From Polynucleobacter sp. (GTDB lineage Bacteria; Pseudomonadota; Gammaproteobacteria; Burkholderiales; Burkholderiaceae): a stretch of DNA of 64,000 bases. Shown in pieces: positions 32,211-42,751 of the stretch (position 1 is the stretch's first letter; the number at the start of each line of letters is the position of its first letter). The position numbers were made by a program, and so were the translations under genes. The stretch spans positions 682,001 through 746,000 of the forward strand of contig NZ_JAUXZY010000004.1 in NCBI RefSeq assembly GCF_030693775.1, read 5' to 3'. The notes beneath the pieces are model-generated. The model was not told the origin of the DNA, did no database searches, and worked only from the letters and a program-made list of their open reading frames with translations.

Positions 32211-32921
32211 ATGCCAGCATACAAGCGCGTACTCCTAAAACTTTCTGGTGAAGCGTTAATGGGTGAGGATGCTTTTGGCATCAACCCAACCACCATCGAC
32301 TCCATGGTTGCGGAAATCACCGAGGTGGTTCGCCTGGGCATTGAATTGGCGATTGTGATTGGTGGCGGTAATATTTTCCGCGGTGTTGCTGGTGGTGCTG
32401 CCGGTATGGACCGCGCCACGGCTGACTACATGGGTATGTTGGCCACCATGATGAATTCCTTAGCGCTACAAGATGCTCTCCGTCAGAAGGGCGTTGAGGC
32501 TCGCGTTCAATCGGCTTTGCGCATGGATCAAGTGGTAGAACCCTACATTCGCCCGCGGGCCATTCGGGCGATGAGCGAAGGTAAGGTCGTGATTTTCGCT
32601 GCCGGTACCGGCAATCCATTTTTTACAACTGATACTGCTGCGGCGTTACGTGGTGCCGAGATGGGCGTTGATATCATGCTTAAAGCCACCAAGGTGGATG
32701 GCATTTACAGCAGCGATCCCAATAAAGATGCGAGCGCGACGCGCTACGATTCGATTACCTTTGATGAGGCAATCATTCAAAACCTGCAAGTGATGGATGC
32801 CACTGCATTTGCCTTATGCCGCGATCGCAAATTGCCGATTAAAGTATTTTCAATCTTAAAACCGGGAGCCTTGCTGCGCGTAGTGCAGGGCGAGTCCGAA
32901 GGCACTTTAGTGCACGTTTAA
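32211..32921 (+). CDS. pyrH: Uridylate kinase
   Basis: PyrH phosphorylates UMP to UDP in pyrimidine nucleotide synthesis. The 236-residue amino-acid-kinase fold starts [14 protein letters not shown] (6-18), with GGGNIFRG near 47-54 and the acceptor site MNSLALQD. The segment [13 protein letters not shown] is characteristic of hexameric bacterial UMP kinases. It lies between the tsf terminator and frr (12 nt gap). Confidence 0.97.
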   Translation: MPAYKRVLLKLSGEALMGEDAFGINPTTIDSMVAEITEVVRLGIELAIVIGGGNIFRGVAGGAAGMDRATADYMGMLATMMNSLALQDALRQKGVEARVQSALRMDQVVEPYIRPRAIRAMSEGKVVIFAAGTGNPFFTTDTAAALRGAEMGVDIMLKATKVDGIYSSDPNKDASATRYDSITFDEAIIQNLQVMDATAFALCRDRKLPIKVFSILKPGALLRVVQGESEGTLVHV

Positions 32922-32933
32922 TAGGAGAACAGC

Positions 32934-33494
32934 ATGTCTGCAGTTGAAATCAAAAACACGACTGAACAAAAGATGCAGAAGTCGCTCGAGTCCTTAAAGA
33001 GTGGACTGGCAAAAATTCGTTCGGGCCGTGCCAATCCTGGCATCTTGGAGCACATTCAGGTTGATTACTACGGTAACCCCACGCCCTTAGCGCAGGTGGC
33101 CAATTTGGGCTTAGCAGACGCACGTACGATCAATGTTCAGCCTTTCGAAAAAACCATGGTGGCGGTGATTGAAAAAGCCATTCGGGATTCCGACCTAGGC
33201 TTAAATCCAGCATCGCAAGGCACAATCATTCGAGTACCAATGCCGGCCCTTACGGAAGAGCGCCGACGTGAACTAACTAAGCTGGTGAAGAGTGAAGGTG
33301 AGGACGCGAAGATTGCGGTGCGTAATTTGCGCCGGGACGCCAATGAGCATTTAAAGCGCTTAACGAAAGATAAAGAAATCTCGGAGGACGAAGAGCGTCG
33401 CGCTACCGATGACATTCAGAAGATGACAGATAAAGCAGTCATCGATATCGACAAAATTGTGGTTGATAAGGAAAAGGAAATCATGACGGTGTAG
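32934..33494 (+). CDS. frr: Ribosome recycling factor
   Basis: RRF splits the post-termination ribosome with EF-G. The 186 residues form the long three-helix bundle (1-30 and 105-186) with the small beta-rich domain between. Family segments include [21 protein letters not shown] and [21 protein letters not shown], with the conserved Arg cluster near 130. A GGAG box precedes the ATG. Confidence 0.98.
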   Translation: MSAVEIKNTTEQKMQKSLESLKSGLAKIRSGRANPGILEHIQVDYYGNPTPLAQVANLGLADARTINVQPFEKTMVAVIEKAIRDSDLGLNPASQGTIIRVPMPALTEERRRELTKLVKSEGEDAKIAVRNLRRDANEHLKRLTKDKEISEDEERRATDDIQKMTDKAVIDIDKIVVDKEKEIMTV

Positions 33495-33525
33495 TCGCCG
33501 TCACGATTCCCATTCATTCAAGTCC

Positions 33526-34299
33526 ATGGTTCGACACGCTAGCTCCACAATTGAAATCCCCGAGGTGAGGGCGGTGCCACGCCATGTGGCGATCATTATG
33601 GATGGCAATGGGCGTTGGGCAAGTAAGCGTCACATGCCGCGCGTTGCGGGCCACTCGGAAGGCTTAGGCGCAGTTCGGAAGGTAGTCGAAGAATGCCGTC
33701 GTCAGGGCGTGGAATTTCTTACGGTGTTTGCTTTTAGTTCCGAGAATTGGCGCCGCCCGCCAGAGGAAGTTGGTTTTTTAATGAAGCTCTTTCTTAAATC
33801 CTTGCGGGGCGAAGTCGGCCGCTTGGCAGAAAATGGCATTCAACTACGTCTGATTGGCGATTTAAGTCAATTCGATCAATCGATTCAAGAGATGATTACC
33901 TTCTCCGAAGAAAAGACCGCGCACTGCAAAGACCTCACCTTGACGATTGCGGCGAATTACGGAGGTCGATGGGACATCTTGCAAGCAACGCGCGAAATGT
34001 TACGCGCTAATCCCAACATCGAAGCCGACGCAGTATCTGAAGAATTACTGCAACCCTATTTGTCGATGGCATATGCACCCGAACCGGATTTGTTCATTCG
34101 CACTGGAGGCGAGCAGCGGGTGAGTAACTTCTTGCTTTGGCAATTGGCCTATACCGAGCTGTACTTTACCGATACGCTGTGGCCAGACTTTAGTGCGACT
34201 GATTTACAAGCGGCATTTGATTGGTTTAGTCAGCGTGAGCGCCGCTTTGGTCGCACCAGCGCCCAGCTTGCTTCAGAAGCTCTTTCTCCTTCCGCTTAA
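33526..34299 (+). CDS. uppS: Undecaprenyl (polyprenyl) diphosphate synthase
   Basis: UppS adds isoprene units to farnesyl diphosphate in cis, making the C55 lipid carrier for peptidoglycan and other envelope polymers. The 257 residues contain the P-loop-like motif [13 protein letters not shown] (23-35, catalytic Asp26), the [11 protein letters not shown] region, and [22 protein letters not shown]. Length is normal. cdsA follows after 8 nt. Confidence 0.97.
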   Translation: MVRHASSTIEIPEVRAVPRHVAIIMDGNGRWASKRHMPRVAGHSEGLGAVRKVVEECRRQGVEFLTVFAFSSENWRRPPEEVGFLMKLFLKSLRGEVGRLAENGIQLRLIGDLSQFDQSIQEMITFSEEKTAHCKDLTLTIAANYGGRWDILQATREMLRANPNIEADAVSEELLQPYLSMAYAPEPDLFIRTGGEQRVSNFLLWQLAYTELYFTDTLWPDFSATDLQAAFDWFSQRERRFGRTSAQLASEALSPSA

Positions 34300-34307
34300 G
34301 CGACCTT

Positions 34308-35138
34308 ATGCTGAAAACCCGGGTAATTACTGCAACTGTTTTGCTAGCAGTTTTTTTACCTATCCTGTTTCTATTGCCACCGATCTACATCAATGTCCTT
34401 TTTCTGATCATGATTATCTTGGCTGCGTGGGAATGGAGTCGCTTGATTGCTCCCGGTGCGACTAGAGCAGCTTTGATTTATGCCGGGCTTTGTTTCCTTG
34501 CAATTGCAGCCTTGCTCTTCTTTTCCAATGTGGATGTGGATATCGCTCTGCTTTTATTGGCAACCGTATTTTGGATTATTGGGGCGCCACTCATCATGTC
34601 GCGCGGTACCCGGCTAACGCTATCGAAATGGCAATTCTTTTTTGCTGCGTTGGGTTTAATCGTCCTGCCGGCCACGTGGTTTGCTTTAGTGTTCTTGCGG
34701 GAAATGGGATTGCTGTGGCTGCTCACCGCAATGGCCTTGGTTTGGGTGGCTGATATCGGCGCTTATTTTGTGGGCAAGGCCTTTGGACGTCGTCGCTTAG
34801 CGCCTCAATTAAGCCCGGGCAAAACCATGGAGGGTGCTTTAGGTGGGATCGTGCTCTGCTGTTTGTTTGCGACCCTATGTGCCCTGTATTTACCGCCAAC
34901 AGCAACGATCTTTGGTGCCTTTGCAGTCAGTTGGGGTTGGCTACCGATGTTTTTATTGGTGATCAGTCTAACGGTGCTCAGCATTGTGGGCGATTTGTTT
35001 GAATCGCAGCTCAAACGCCTTTCTGGGGCTAAAGATAGCAGTAATTTATTGCCGGGCCATGGCGGTGTTCTCGATCGTATCGATGCACTGTTGCCAACCA
35101 TGCCGATTGTCGTATTACTGGTCGGGCTGTTGAAATGA
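34308..35138 (+). CDS. cdsA: Phosphatidate cytidylyltransferase
   Basis: CdsA makes CDP-diacylglycerol from phosphatidate and CTP, the branch point for phospholipids. The 276 residues have about seven or eight membrane segments and the CDP-transferase signature near the C-terminus, with [18 protein letters not shown] and LDRIDALLP (about 241-267). Its stop overlaps the dxr start as ATGA. Confidence 0.96.
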   Translation: MLKTRVITATVLLAVFLPILFLLPPIYINVLFLIMIILAAWEWSRLIAPGATRAALIYAGLCFLAIAALLFFSNVDVDIALLLLATVFWIIGAPLIMSRGTRLTLSKWQFFFAALGLIVLPATWFALVFLREMGLLWLLTAMALVWVADIGAYFVGKAFGRRRLAPQLSPGKTMEGALGGIVLCCLFATLCALYLPPTATIFGAFAVSWGWLPMFLLVISLTVLSIVGDLFESQLKRLSGAKDSSNLLPGHGGVLDRIDALLPTMPIVVLLVGLLK

Positions 35139-36361
35139 CTAGCGCTAGTAAGTCTTCTTTGCGCCGCCGCGTTGCGGTATTAGGATCTACTGGTTCAATC
35201 GGCGTCAATACCCTGGATGTGATTCGGGCGCATCCCGAACGCTTTCAGGTGGTGGCGCTAACGGCAGGTCGGCAGGTCGAGCGCTTGGCACAGCAGTGCC
35301 TGGAATTTAAGCCCCGCATTGCCGTGGTAGCCGATGCCGCTGGGGCCGCACAGTTGAGTCAATTGCTTGCAGAAAAGGGTGGTGAGCTGACGATTCTCCA
35401 TGGCCCAGAGGCGTTGCTCGCTGCCGTTCTCGAATCAGATTGCGATACGGTGATGGCGGCAATTGTTGGGGCAGCCGGCTTAGCGCCTACCTTGGCTGCA
35501 GCACAAGCAGGTAAACGTATTCTGCTTGCGAATAAAGAAGCCCTCGTGATGTCGGGCGATTTATTCATGAGCGCAGTTAAAGCGGGTGGTGCAGAGCTAT
35601 TGCCGATTGATAGTGAGCACAATGCGATTTTCCAATGCTTGCCGGATCGGTTTGGTTCCGTATCCAATGGAAATACATGCGACCATTTTGGCGTTGAGGA
35701 GTTGTGGCTGACTGCATCGGGCGGTCCATTTCGCGAGAAGAGTCTTGATGCCCTCAAAACCATCACCCCCGATCAGGCATGTGCGCACCCGAATTGGGTG
35801 ATGGGGCGAAAGATCTCGGTCGACTCAGCAACCATGATGAATAAAGGCTTAGAGGTAATCGAGGCACACTGGTTGTTTGGATTGCCTTTGTCTCAAATAC
35901 GCGTATTAATTCATCCACAGAGCGTAGTGCATTCGATGGTGCGTTATCGCGATGGTTCGGTGATTGCGCAATTGGGTCAGCCGGACATGCGCACACCGAT
36001 TGCTTATGGTTTGGCTTGGCCTGATCGCATCGATGCCGGAGTGCCGCCATTAAATTTGGCGCAGATGGCCAACCTGCATTTTTCGGAACCTGATTTTGAA
36101 CGTTTTCCGTGCTTGGCTCTCGCCTTTGAGGCAGCAAAAGCAGGCGGTACTGCTCCAGCTATTCTGAATGCCGCCAATGAAGTGGCAGTCGCGGCATTTT
36201 TAGAGCAACGCTTGCCTTATTTACAGATCGCTAGCGTGGTTCGCGAAACACTCTCCGCCATTCAATCTCTCCCTGCTAGTTCAATTGAGATTGTGCTGGG
36301 TGCGGATGCGCAAGCACGCCAGGTTGCCGCGCAGCTGATCTCCACACGTGCGAATTCGTAG
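35135..36361 (+). CDS. dxr: 1-deoxy-D-xylulose 5-phosphate reductoisomerase
   Basis: Dxr converts DXP to 2-C-methyl-D-erythritol 4-phosphate with NADPH, the committed step of the MEP isoprenoid pathway. The 408 residues include the NADPH-binding [16 protein letters not shown] (15-30), the metal-site segment [24 protein letters not shown] (flexible loop start) and [15 protein letters not shown]. It supplies precursors for UppS, encoded two genes upstream. Confidence 0.97.
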   Translation: MTSASKSSLRRRVAVLGSTGSIGVNTLDVIRAHPERFQVVALTAGRQVERLAQQCLEFKPRIAVVADAAGAAQLSQLLAEKGGELTILHGPEALLAAVLESDCDTVMAAIVGAAGLAPTLAAAQAGKRILLANKEALVMSGDLFMSAVKAGGAELLPIDSEHNAIFQCLPDRFGSVSNGNTCDHFGVEELWLTASGGPFREKSLDALKTITPDQACAHPNWVMGRKISVDSATMMNKGLEVIEAHWLFGLPLSQIRVLIHPQSVVHSMVRYRDGSVIAQLGQPDMRTPIAYGLAWPDRIDAGVPPLNLAQMANLHFSEPDFERFPCLALAFEAAKAGGTAPAILNAANEVAVAAFLEQRLPYLQIASVVRETLSAIQSLPASSIEIVLGADAQARQVAAQLISTRANS

Positions 36362-36370
36362 AGGCACCCA

Positions 36371-37486
36371 GTGCAAGGACTTATTACTCTTTTTACCTTC
36401 GCCGTCACGATCGGGATATTGGTGGGCTTTCATGAGTATGGCCACTATGCAGCGGCGCGCATGTGTGGAGTACGAGTGCTGCGGTTTGCCATTGGTTTTG
36501 GCAAGCCCTTATTTCGCTTCACCAGTAAAAATAAAACCGAATGGGTGATTGGCTCGATTCCGCTGGGTGGCTATGTCAAATTACTCGACGGCCGCGATCC
36601 TGAACAGCAGATTGATGCAGCAAACGAGGCGAATGCCTTTGACCGCAAGCCGCTTTGGCAACGTTCCTTTATTGTGGCCGCCGGACCACTGGCCAACTTC
36701 ATTTTGGCGATTGCTTTTTTGATGGTCATTTACCTTGCCGGCGCAGTCCAATTGCCGGCGCGTTTGCAGGCTCCGCCCGAGGCATCAGTTGCTGCAAAGG
36801 TGGGATTGGTTGCGGGCGACCTGGTCACGGGTTGGCGCGATATTGATTCTGCCTCTTCCGATTTTGAGCCAGTCATCAGCTGGAATCAATTGCGCTGGCA
36901 ACTGCTGGATGCGATTACGGGTGAGAAGGGTTTTGTGTTGGAGTTAACAAGCCCCAGCGGCGGCCGCATTGCAGTGCCATTTCCTGCTGATGCTTTGCCG
37001 CAGATTCAGCCCAAGCAAGACCCACTTCAAGCCTTAGGCATTAGACCAGCAAGCACCAAGCCAGAGGATATGGTGATGTTGCGCTTGGGCCCGATAGATG
37101 CACTGATCTATGCCAGCGAGCGGGTTTGGCTGATTACCGTGGTTTCAGCCAAATTAATGCTCGGCCTAGTGACGGGAGAAACGTCCTTAAACCAGCTGGG
37201 TGGGCCCTTAAGCATCGCCGATATGGCAGGCAAGTCCGCGCAAGTGGGGTGGCAAGCGTTTTTTGGCTTTTTGGCCCTGATGAGCATCAGTATTGGCCTC
37301 TTGAATTTGATCCCAATCCCCATGCTTGATGGGGGTCAGCTCCTGTATGATGCATGGGAGCTCGTATCTGGAAAACGCTTACCTGTTTCAGTGCAAGAAT
37401 GGCTTCATAAATTTAGCTTTATCTTATTGATTTCGTTAACACTTTTTGCTTTATTTAATGACTTACAACGGTATTTCTTATCTTGA
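36371..37486 (+). CDS. rseP: RseP-type site-2 intramembrane zinc metalloprotease, short form
   Basis: Site-2 proteases of this group cleave the anti-sigma-E factor RseA and clear signal peptides. The gene starts with GTG 36371. The active site is complete: HEYGH (His21, Glu22, His25) in the first helix and NLIPIPMLDGG (Asp320 third ligand) in a later one. At 371 residues it is about 80 shorter than the 450-residue E. coli enzyme, and I see only one PDZ-like segment (about 125-215) where two are expected. The stop overlaps the bamA TTG start. Confidence 0.93.
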   Translation: MQGLITLFTFAVTIGILVGFHEYGHYAAARMCGVRVLRFAIGFGKPLFRFTSKNKTEWVIGSIPLGGYVKLLDGRDPEQQIDAANEANAFDRKPLWQRSFIVAAGPLANFILAIAFLMVIYLAGAVQLPARLQAPPEASVAAKVGLVAGDLVTGWRDIDSASSDFEPVISWNQLRWQLLDAITGEKGFVLELTSPSGGRIAVPFPADALPQIQPKQDPLQALGIRPASTKPEDMVMLRLGPIDALIYASERVWLITVVSAKLMLGLVTGETSLNQLGGPLSIADMAGKSAQVGWQAFFGFLALMSISIGLLNLIPIPMLDGGQLLYDAWELVSGKRLPVSVQEWLHKFSFILLISLTLFALFNDLQRYFLS

Positions 37487-39822
37487 ATTTGTTCCGCCTA
37501 ACCCCTCGATTTAGTCTCCGACTGCTGATTCAAACAGCTTTTGTTTTGCTGACCAGTTTTGCTATGCCATTGCAGGCTGCTGAGAGCTTTGTAGTGAAAG
37601 ACATTCGGGTGGAGGGCCTGCAGCGGGTTGAGCCAGGCACCGTTTTTAGTTATTTGCCGATTCAGGTAGGCGAAACCTTCACGCCAGCAAAAGGCGCCGA
37701 ATCGATTAAAGCTCTATACAGTACCGGCTTTTTCCGTGATGTCCAAATTCAGGCGCAAGGCAATGTCCTGATCGTGATCGTGGAAGAGCGGCCAACGATT
37801 TCCCGTATTGAATTTACGGGAATGAAAGAATTTGACCAGGAGGTCGTGCGTAAATCCCTCAGGGCTGTTGGCGTCGCCGAAGCTCGGTTTTACGATAAGG
37901 CGCTAATTGACAAGGCAGAGCAGGAGCTCAAACGCCAATACGTTAGCAAAGGCCTCTATGCCGCTGAGGTGGTGGCGACCGTTACTCCAGTTGAGCGCAA
38001 TCAAGTCGCCATCTTTTTCAATGTGGACGAAGGTCCTGTCGCTAAGATCCAAGAGATCAACTTCATCGGCAATAAAGTCTTTAGTGAAAGCACGCTTCTC
38101 GGTGAGATGCAGCTAAAGACCGGCGGCTGGCTCTCATGGTACAGCAAAGACAATTTGTACTCTAAGCAAAAACTCACAGCCGATCTCGAAACCATTCGTT
38201 CCTACTATTTAAACCGCGGCTACCTTGAGTTTGTGATTGATTCCACTCAGGTTTCGATTACACCAGACAAGAAGGGTATTTTTCTTACGATCAGCATTAG
38301 TGAAGGCAAGAAATTCACGGTTAAGAATATGCGTCTGGCTGGCGATTTGCTTGGTAAGGAAGCGGAATTAAAGCAACTCTTGGCCCTGAAAGCGGGTGAT
38401 ACCTTTTCATCTGCCAAGTTGGCAGAAACCACCAAAGCCATTGCAGAGGTTTTAGGCTCTTACGGCTATGCCTTTGCGTCGATTAATCCGCAGCCCGATA
38501 TTCGCCGTGATTTGGCCGAAGTTGACATTACATTAGTAGTTGATCCCGGACGACGCGTCTATGTCCGCCAAGTCAATATCACTGGCAACGCAAAAACCCG
38601 TGATGTGGTGGTTCGGCGCGAGATGCGTCAGTTTGAAAGCTCCTGGTTTGATAGCGACAAGATTCGACTCTCCAAAGAGCGTATCGGCCGTTTGGGTTAT
38701 TTTACGGAGACCGATATTTCAACTGCTGACGTGCCTGGCTCACCCGATCAAGTGGATGTCAATGTTGCCGTGAAAGAAAAGCCGACGGGCGCCATTAATA
38801 TTGGTGCCGGTTTCTCATCCACCGAAAAATTAATTTTGTCTGCGGGTATTAATCAAGAGAATGCCTTTGGAACGGGAACTGCGATTGGCCTTAATTTCTC
38901 CTTAGGCAAGATTAATCAAAACTTAACCTTGTCGCAATTTGATCCTTATTTCACCGATGATGGAATTAGCCGATATACCGACTTGTATTACCGCTCTGCT
39001 AAACCGCTCTACTATGTCGGTGACCCTGACTACCAAATCAAGACCGTTGGTTCCAATATCAAATTCGGCGTCCCGTACACCGAAGTCGACCGCGTCTTCT
39101 TTGGTACCGGCATTGAGATCTTCTCGATTTATGCGACAACCAATACGCCATTGCCATACCAGCAATATGTTCAGGATTTTGGCACCTCGGTCCCGGGGCG
39201 CCTCCAAACTTATAACGTACCGATTACCGCAGCGTGGGCGCGCGATGGTCGAGATAGCGCCTTGATACCCTCAAAGGGATCCTTGCAGCAGCTGTCCGCC
39301 GAAGTGGGTACCCCGGTGGGCGATTTGACCTTCTATCGCTTATTTGGCCAATATCAAAAGTACCATTCCTTCTCTAAGGGCAATATTTTGTCCTTTAACG
39401 GCGAAGTTGGTTATGGCGAGGCCTATGGCAGCAAACCCTTCCCGATCATGAAAAACTACTTCGTGGGCGGTATTGGATCGGTGCGGGGCTATGCGCCAGG
39501 ATCCCTCGGCCCAGTATTCTTTAATAGCGTTACAGGTCTGTTTCAGCCTACCGGCGGGCAGTCTAAGATCGTTACCAATTTGGAGTACACCTTCCCAGTG
39601 CCTGGCTCCGGGGTTGATAAAACCCTGCGTTTATTTACCTTTGTGGACGGCGGTAATGCCTTCGGTGAGAACATTAACCTAGTTCTGCGATATTCTTATG
39701 GCTTGGGTTTATCATGGATATCACCGCTGGGCCCCTTGAAGTTTAGTTATGGTTTGCCTGTAAATGCCCAGCCAACCGATAATATCCAGCGTTTGCAGTT
39801 CCAGGTAGGTACTGCGTTTTAA
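37483..39822 (+). CDS. bamA: Outer membrane protein assembly factor BamA
   Basis: BamA inserts beta-barrel proteins into the outer membrane. The start is TTG 37483, overlapping the rseP stop (TTGA), and it opens a signal peptide ending near PLQA (about residue 29). Five POTRA repeats (about 32-430) precede a 16-strand barrel whose L6 loop has VRGY (in GGIGSVRGYAPGS) and which ends in a terminal aromatic, QFQVGTAF, as required for recognition by the Bam complex. The 779-residue length is normal. Confidence 0.97.
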   Translation: MNLFRLTPRFSLRLLIQTAFVLLTSFAMPLQAAESFVVKDIRVEGLQRVEPGTVFSYLPIQVGETFTPAKGAESIKALYSTGFFRDVQIQAQGNVLIVIVEERPTISRIEFTGMKEFDQEVVRKSLRAVGVAEARFYDKALIDKAEQELKRQYVSKGLYAAEVVATVTPVERNQVAIFFNVDEGPVAKIQEINFIGNKVFSESTLLGEMQLKTGGWLSWYSKDNLYSKQKLTADLETIRSYYLNRGYLEFVIDSTQVSITPDKKGIFLTISISEGKKFTVKNMRLAGDLLGKEAELKQLLALKAGDTFSSAKLAETTKAIAEVLGSYGYAFASINPQPDIRRDLAEVDITLVVDPGRRVYVRQVNITGNAKTRDVVVRREMRQFESSWFDSDKIRLSKERIGRLGYFTETDISTADVPGSPDQVDVNVAVKEKPTGAINIGAGFSSTEKLILSAGINQENAFGTGTAIGLNFSLGKINQNLTLSQFDPYFTDDGISRYTDLYYRSAKPLYYVGDPDYQIKTVGSNIKFGVPYTEVDRVFFGTGIEIFSIYATTNTPLPYQQYVQDFGTSVPGRLQTYNVPITAAWARDGRDSALIPSKGSLQQLSAEVGTPVGDLTFYRLFGQYQKYHSFSKGNILSFNGEVGYGEAYGSKPFPIMKNYFVGGIGSVRGYAPGSLGPVFFNSVTGLFQPTGGQSKIVTNLEYTFPVPGSGVDKTLRLFTFVDGGNAFGENINLVLRYSYGLGLSWISPLGPLKFSYGLPVNAQPTDNIQRLQFQVGTAF

Positions 39823-39838
39823 TTGTAAGGAACGATTT

Positions 39839-40366
39839 ATGAAGCATCAAAACTCCATTCAGTGGGCCAAGCGCAGTTTGGTTGCCCTTATTTCTGCTGG
39901 CATGCTTGCGCCAGTTATGGCTCAGGATGTTGGAAATCGCGTTGCGGTAGTTAATTCAGAAAAAGTCTTTAACGAGTCTAACTTGGCTAAAGCCATGCAA
40001 ACGCGTTTGCAGAATGAATTTACCAAACGCCAAAACGAGTTGCGTGATAGCGCACAAAAAATTAAATTGGCTGCTGAGAAGTTAGACCGTGATGCAGCAG
40101 TCATGTCTGAAGCAGAGCGCATTCGCCGTCAGCGCGAACTCGCCGATCAAGACCGTGAATTGCAGCGCAAGCAGCGTGAATTTACCGAAGATTTGAATCA
40201 ACGTACCTTTGAAGAGCGCGCTAAGATTGCGGAGCGTGCCAACGTCGTCCTCAAGCAAATTGCTGAACAGCGAAAAATTGACGTCATCGTTCAAGAGGCG
40301 GCCTATGTTAGTCCTCGTGCCGATATCACCGACGATGTCATCAAGGCCCTCAATAACCTGAAGTAA
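39839..40366 (+). CDS. skp: Periplasmic chaperone Skp/OmpH
   Basis: Skp carries unfolded outer-membrane proteins across the periplasm to BamA. The 175 residues have a signal peptide ending VMAQ (about 28-29), a short beta core (RVAVVNSEKVFNES) and a long charged coiled coil (about 55-135) that forms the tentacles, then a return to the core (KIDVIVQEAAYVSP). A TAAGGA ribosome binding site precedes the ATG. It sits between bamA and lpxD as in many proteobacteria. Confidence 0.94.
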   Translation: MKHQNSIQWAKRSLVALISAGMLAPVMAQDVGNRVAVVNSEKVFNESNLAKAMQTRLQNEFTKRQNELRDSAQKIKLAAEKLDRDAAVMSEAERIRRQRELADQDRELQRKQREFTEDLNQRTFEERAKIAERANVVLKQIAEQRKIDVIVQEAAYVSPRADITDDVIKALNNLK

Positions 40367-40369
40367 GTT

Positions 40370-41437
40370 ATGCCCACTGCCATCGAGCTGGCCAATCAAT
40401 TTCAAGTCAGCTTGGTGGGTGATGGCTCTGTGTTGCTGGACTCCTTAGCACCGCTTGAGCGAGCCACAGCGCAGCAAATCTCTTTTTTATCCAACCCCCT
40501 TTACCGTCAACAGGCTGTTGACAGTGCAGCCGGCGCATTGATTGTGGGGCAGTCTGACCTAGACCATCTACAAGCAAATGTTGCCGCATCTAAAGCGGAC
40601 CGCGTTTATTTTGTGTCGCGCAATCCCTACGCTACCTTTGCGCGTATGGCGCAGTATTTTGCAGCGCAAAAGCCAAATCAGCGTCAGCCCGGCGTTCATC
40701 CTCAGGCTGCAATTGATCCGAGCGCAACGGTTCCCGCATCCTGCCATATTGGCCCCTTCGTGCATATTGCGAAAGGGGCGGTACTGGGTGAGCGGGTTTC
40801 GATCATGGCCAATACAACGGTGGCCGCGGGTGCACGAATCGGTGATGACAGCCTTATTTACCCATCGGTGTCGATTTATGCCGATTGCAAAATCGGCAAG
40901 CGTTGCATTATTCACAGTGGTGCCGTGATTGGAGCAGATGGCTTTGGTTTTGCGCCTGACTTTAATGCCAGTGGCGGCGAATGGGTCAAGATTCCGCAGA
41001 CGGGCGCAGTACTCATTGGGGATGATGTGGAGATTGGCGCATCTACCACCATTGACCGGGGTGCCATGAGTAATACCGTGATTGGATCCGGCTGCAAAAT
41101 CGATAATCAGGTCCAAATTGGCCATAACGCAGTGATTGGTGTGTGTACTGTGATTGCAGGGTGTGCCGGTATCTCTGGGAGCACCACTATTGGCAACTAT
41201 TGCGTGATTGGCGGCTACGCTAATTTTGCCGGTCATTTAACTATTGCGGACCGAACTACTGTTTCGGGTGGAACATCCATTATTCGCTCGATTACCGAGC
41301 CGGGGCAGCACTTTACGGGTGTTTACCCATCCATGCCCCATGCCGCCTGGGAGAAAAACTCCGCAATTGCGCGCGGTCTAGATAAAATACGGCAACGCTT
41401 ACGCCATTTAGAGAACACAAAGACCAAACTGGATTAA
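40370..41437 (+). CDS. lpxD: UDP-3-O-acyl-glucosamine N-acyltransferase
   Basis: LpxD adds the N-linked hydroxyacyl chain in the third step of lipid A synthesis. The 355 residues have an N-terminal uridine-binding domain (1-105) and a left-handed beta helix of hexapeptide repeats (about 110-320). The likely catalytic His252 lies in [20 protein letters not shown] (188-197) is characteristic. A gap of 60 nt, longer than elsewhere in the block, separates it from fabZ. Confidence 0.96.
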   Translation: MPTAIELANQFQVSLVGDGSVLLDSLAPLERATAQQISFLSNPLYRQQAVDSAAGALIVGQSDLDHLQANVAASKADRVYFVSRNPYATFARMAQYFAAQKPNQRQPGVHPQAAIDPSATVPASCHIGPFVHIAKGAVLGERVSIMANTTVAAGARIGDDSLIYPSVSIYADCKIGKRCIIHSGAVIGADGFGFAPDFNASGGEWVKIPQTGAVLIGDDVEIGASTTIDRGAMSNTVIGSGCKIDNQVQIGHNAVIGVCTVIAGCAGISGSTTIGNYCVIGGYANFAGHLTIADRTTVSGGTSIIRSITEPGQHFTGVYPSMPHAAWEKNSAIARGLDKIRQRLRHLENTKTKLD

Positions 41438-41497
41438 GCCAACTCTTTCTGCTAGTTTGTTTGTCACTTAATTTAGCCTTTTTATTGGATTGCATTT

Positions 41498-41947
41498 ATG
41501 ACTAACGCCATTTCCATCGACATTAATCAGATTCTGAAGCTGCTTCCACATCGCTATCCTTTCTTGCTGGTCGATCGTGTTTTGGAGATAACGCCACGCG
41601 TGAGTATTAAGGCATTAAAAAATGTCACGATGAATGAGCCCTTCTTTCAGGGGCACTTTCCGGATTTTCCGGTGATGCCGGGCGTATTGATTATTGAGGC
41701 CTTGGCTCAAACTGCGGCATTGCTGACTTTTTCAGAAGCGAAGGCAGAGAATGCGATTTACTACTTTGCAGGCATCGATGGGGCGCGTTTCAAAAAGCCA
41801 GTATTGCCTGGCGATCAACTCATTATGACGGCTATCCTCGAGCGCGAAAAAGCCGGCATCTATAAATTTCAAGTCAAGGCAACGGTGAATGATGAGCTGG
41901 CAGCAGAAGCCAACATTACCTGTGCCGTTCGGACTAAGGGTGTGTAA
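41498..41947 (+). CDS. fabZ: 3-hydroxyacyl-ACP dehydratase FabZ
   Basis: FabZ dehydrates 3-hydroxyacyl-ACP and so competes with LpxA and LpxD for their hydroxyacyl substrate. The 149-residue hot-dog fold has the catalytic His18 in [13 protein letters not shown] and Glu67 in [12 protein letters not shown]. Its stop overlaps the lpxA start by one base (TAATG). Confidence 0.97.
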   Translation: MTNAISIDINQILKLLPHRYPFLLVDRVLEITPRVSIKALKNVTMNEPFFQGHFPDFPVMPGVLIIEALAQTAALLTFSEAKAENAIYYFAGIDGARFKKPVLPGDQLIMTAILEREKAGIYKFQVKATVNDELAAEANITCAVRTKGV

Positions 41948-42744
41948 TGAGCCGGATTCATGCCACTGCGATTGTTGATAGCAAAGCCCAGTTAGCCAGT
42001 GATGTGGAGGTAGGGCCTTATTCCGTCATTGGTCCCCACGTGCAAATTGGTGCAGGTAGCAAAATTGGTTCGCATACCGTGATCGAGGGCCACACAACTT
42101 TGGGTATTGAAAATACGATTGCCCATTTCGCGGCCATCGGTGGTCCGCCACAAGACATGAAATACCGTGGTGAACCAACCCGCTTGCAGATCGGCGATCG
42201 CAATACCATTCGCGAGTTCACCACGATTCATACTGGTACGGCGCAAGATGATGGCATTACGCAGCTGGGTAACGACAATTGGATCATGGCGTATGTGCAC
42301 ATTGCGCACGATTGCAAGATTGGCAACAACACCATTTTTTCGAGCAATGCACAGATAGCTGGCCATGTACAAGTACATGATTGGGCCATTATGGGCGGCA
42401 TGTCGGGCGTGCATCAGTTTGTTCGTATTGGCCAGCATGCCATGCTCGGCGGCGCTTCAGCCTTGGTACAAGACATCCCACCATTTGTAATTGCTGCGGG
42501 CGACAAAGCATCGCCCCACGGAATCAATGTCGAGGGCCTCAAGCGGCGCGGATTTTCACCAGAAACCATTGCAGCGTTGCGGCAAGCATACAAAGTGCTC
42601 TACAAGGATGGACTGAGTTTTGAAGAGGCCAAAGTGGCGCTTCAAAAAATGGTTCATGAGAATAGTAGCGATGCAGCCACAGCTCAAAAATTGACTGAGT
42701 TTCATGACTTTATCGCTGCGTCGACGCGCGGCATCATTCGCTAG
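41947..42744 (+). CDS. lpxA: UDP-N-acetylglucosamine O-acyltransferase
   Basis: LpxA transfers 3-hydroxyacyl from ACP to UDP-GlcNAc, the first step of lipid A. The 265 residues begin with a left-handed beta helix of hexapeptides (to about 190), carrying the catalytic His121 in IAHDCKIG, and end in a helical domain. The segment [11 protein letters not shown] and [13 protein letters not shown] are family hallmarks. lpxB follows within 10 nt. Confidence 0.97.
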   Translation: MSRIHATAIVDSKAQLASDVEVGPYSVIGPHVQIGAGSKIGSHTVIEGHTTLGIENTIAHFAAIGGPPQDMKYRGEPTRLQIGDRNTIREFTTIHTGTAQDDGITQLGNDNWIMAYVHIAHDCKIGNNTIFSSNAQIAGHVQVHDWAIMGGMSGVHQFVRIGQHAMLGGASALVQDIPPFVIAAGDKASPHGINVEGLKRRGFSPETIAALRQAYKVLYKDGLSFEEAKVALQKMVHENSSDAATAQKLTEFHDFIAASTRGIIR

Positions 42745-42751
42745 GATTGCA

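Noticed and set aside
40568-41236. Minus-strand 222-codon open frame opposite lpxD
   Set aside because: It is antisense to the hexapeptide-repeat region of lpxD, with Cys/His/Asn-rich composition typical of a shadow frame.
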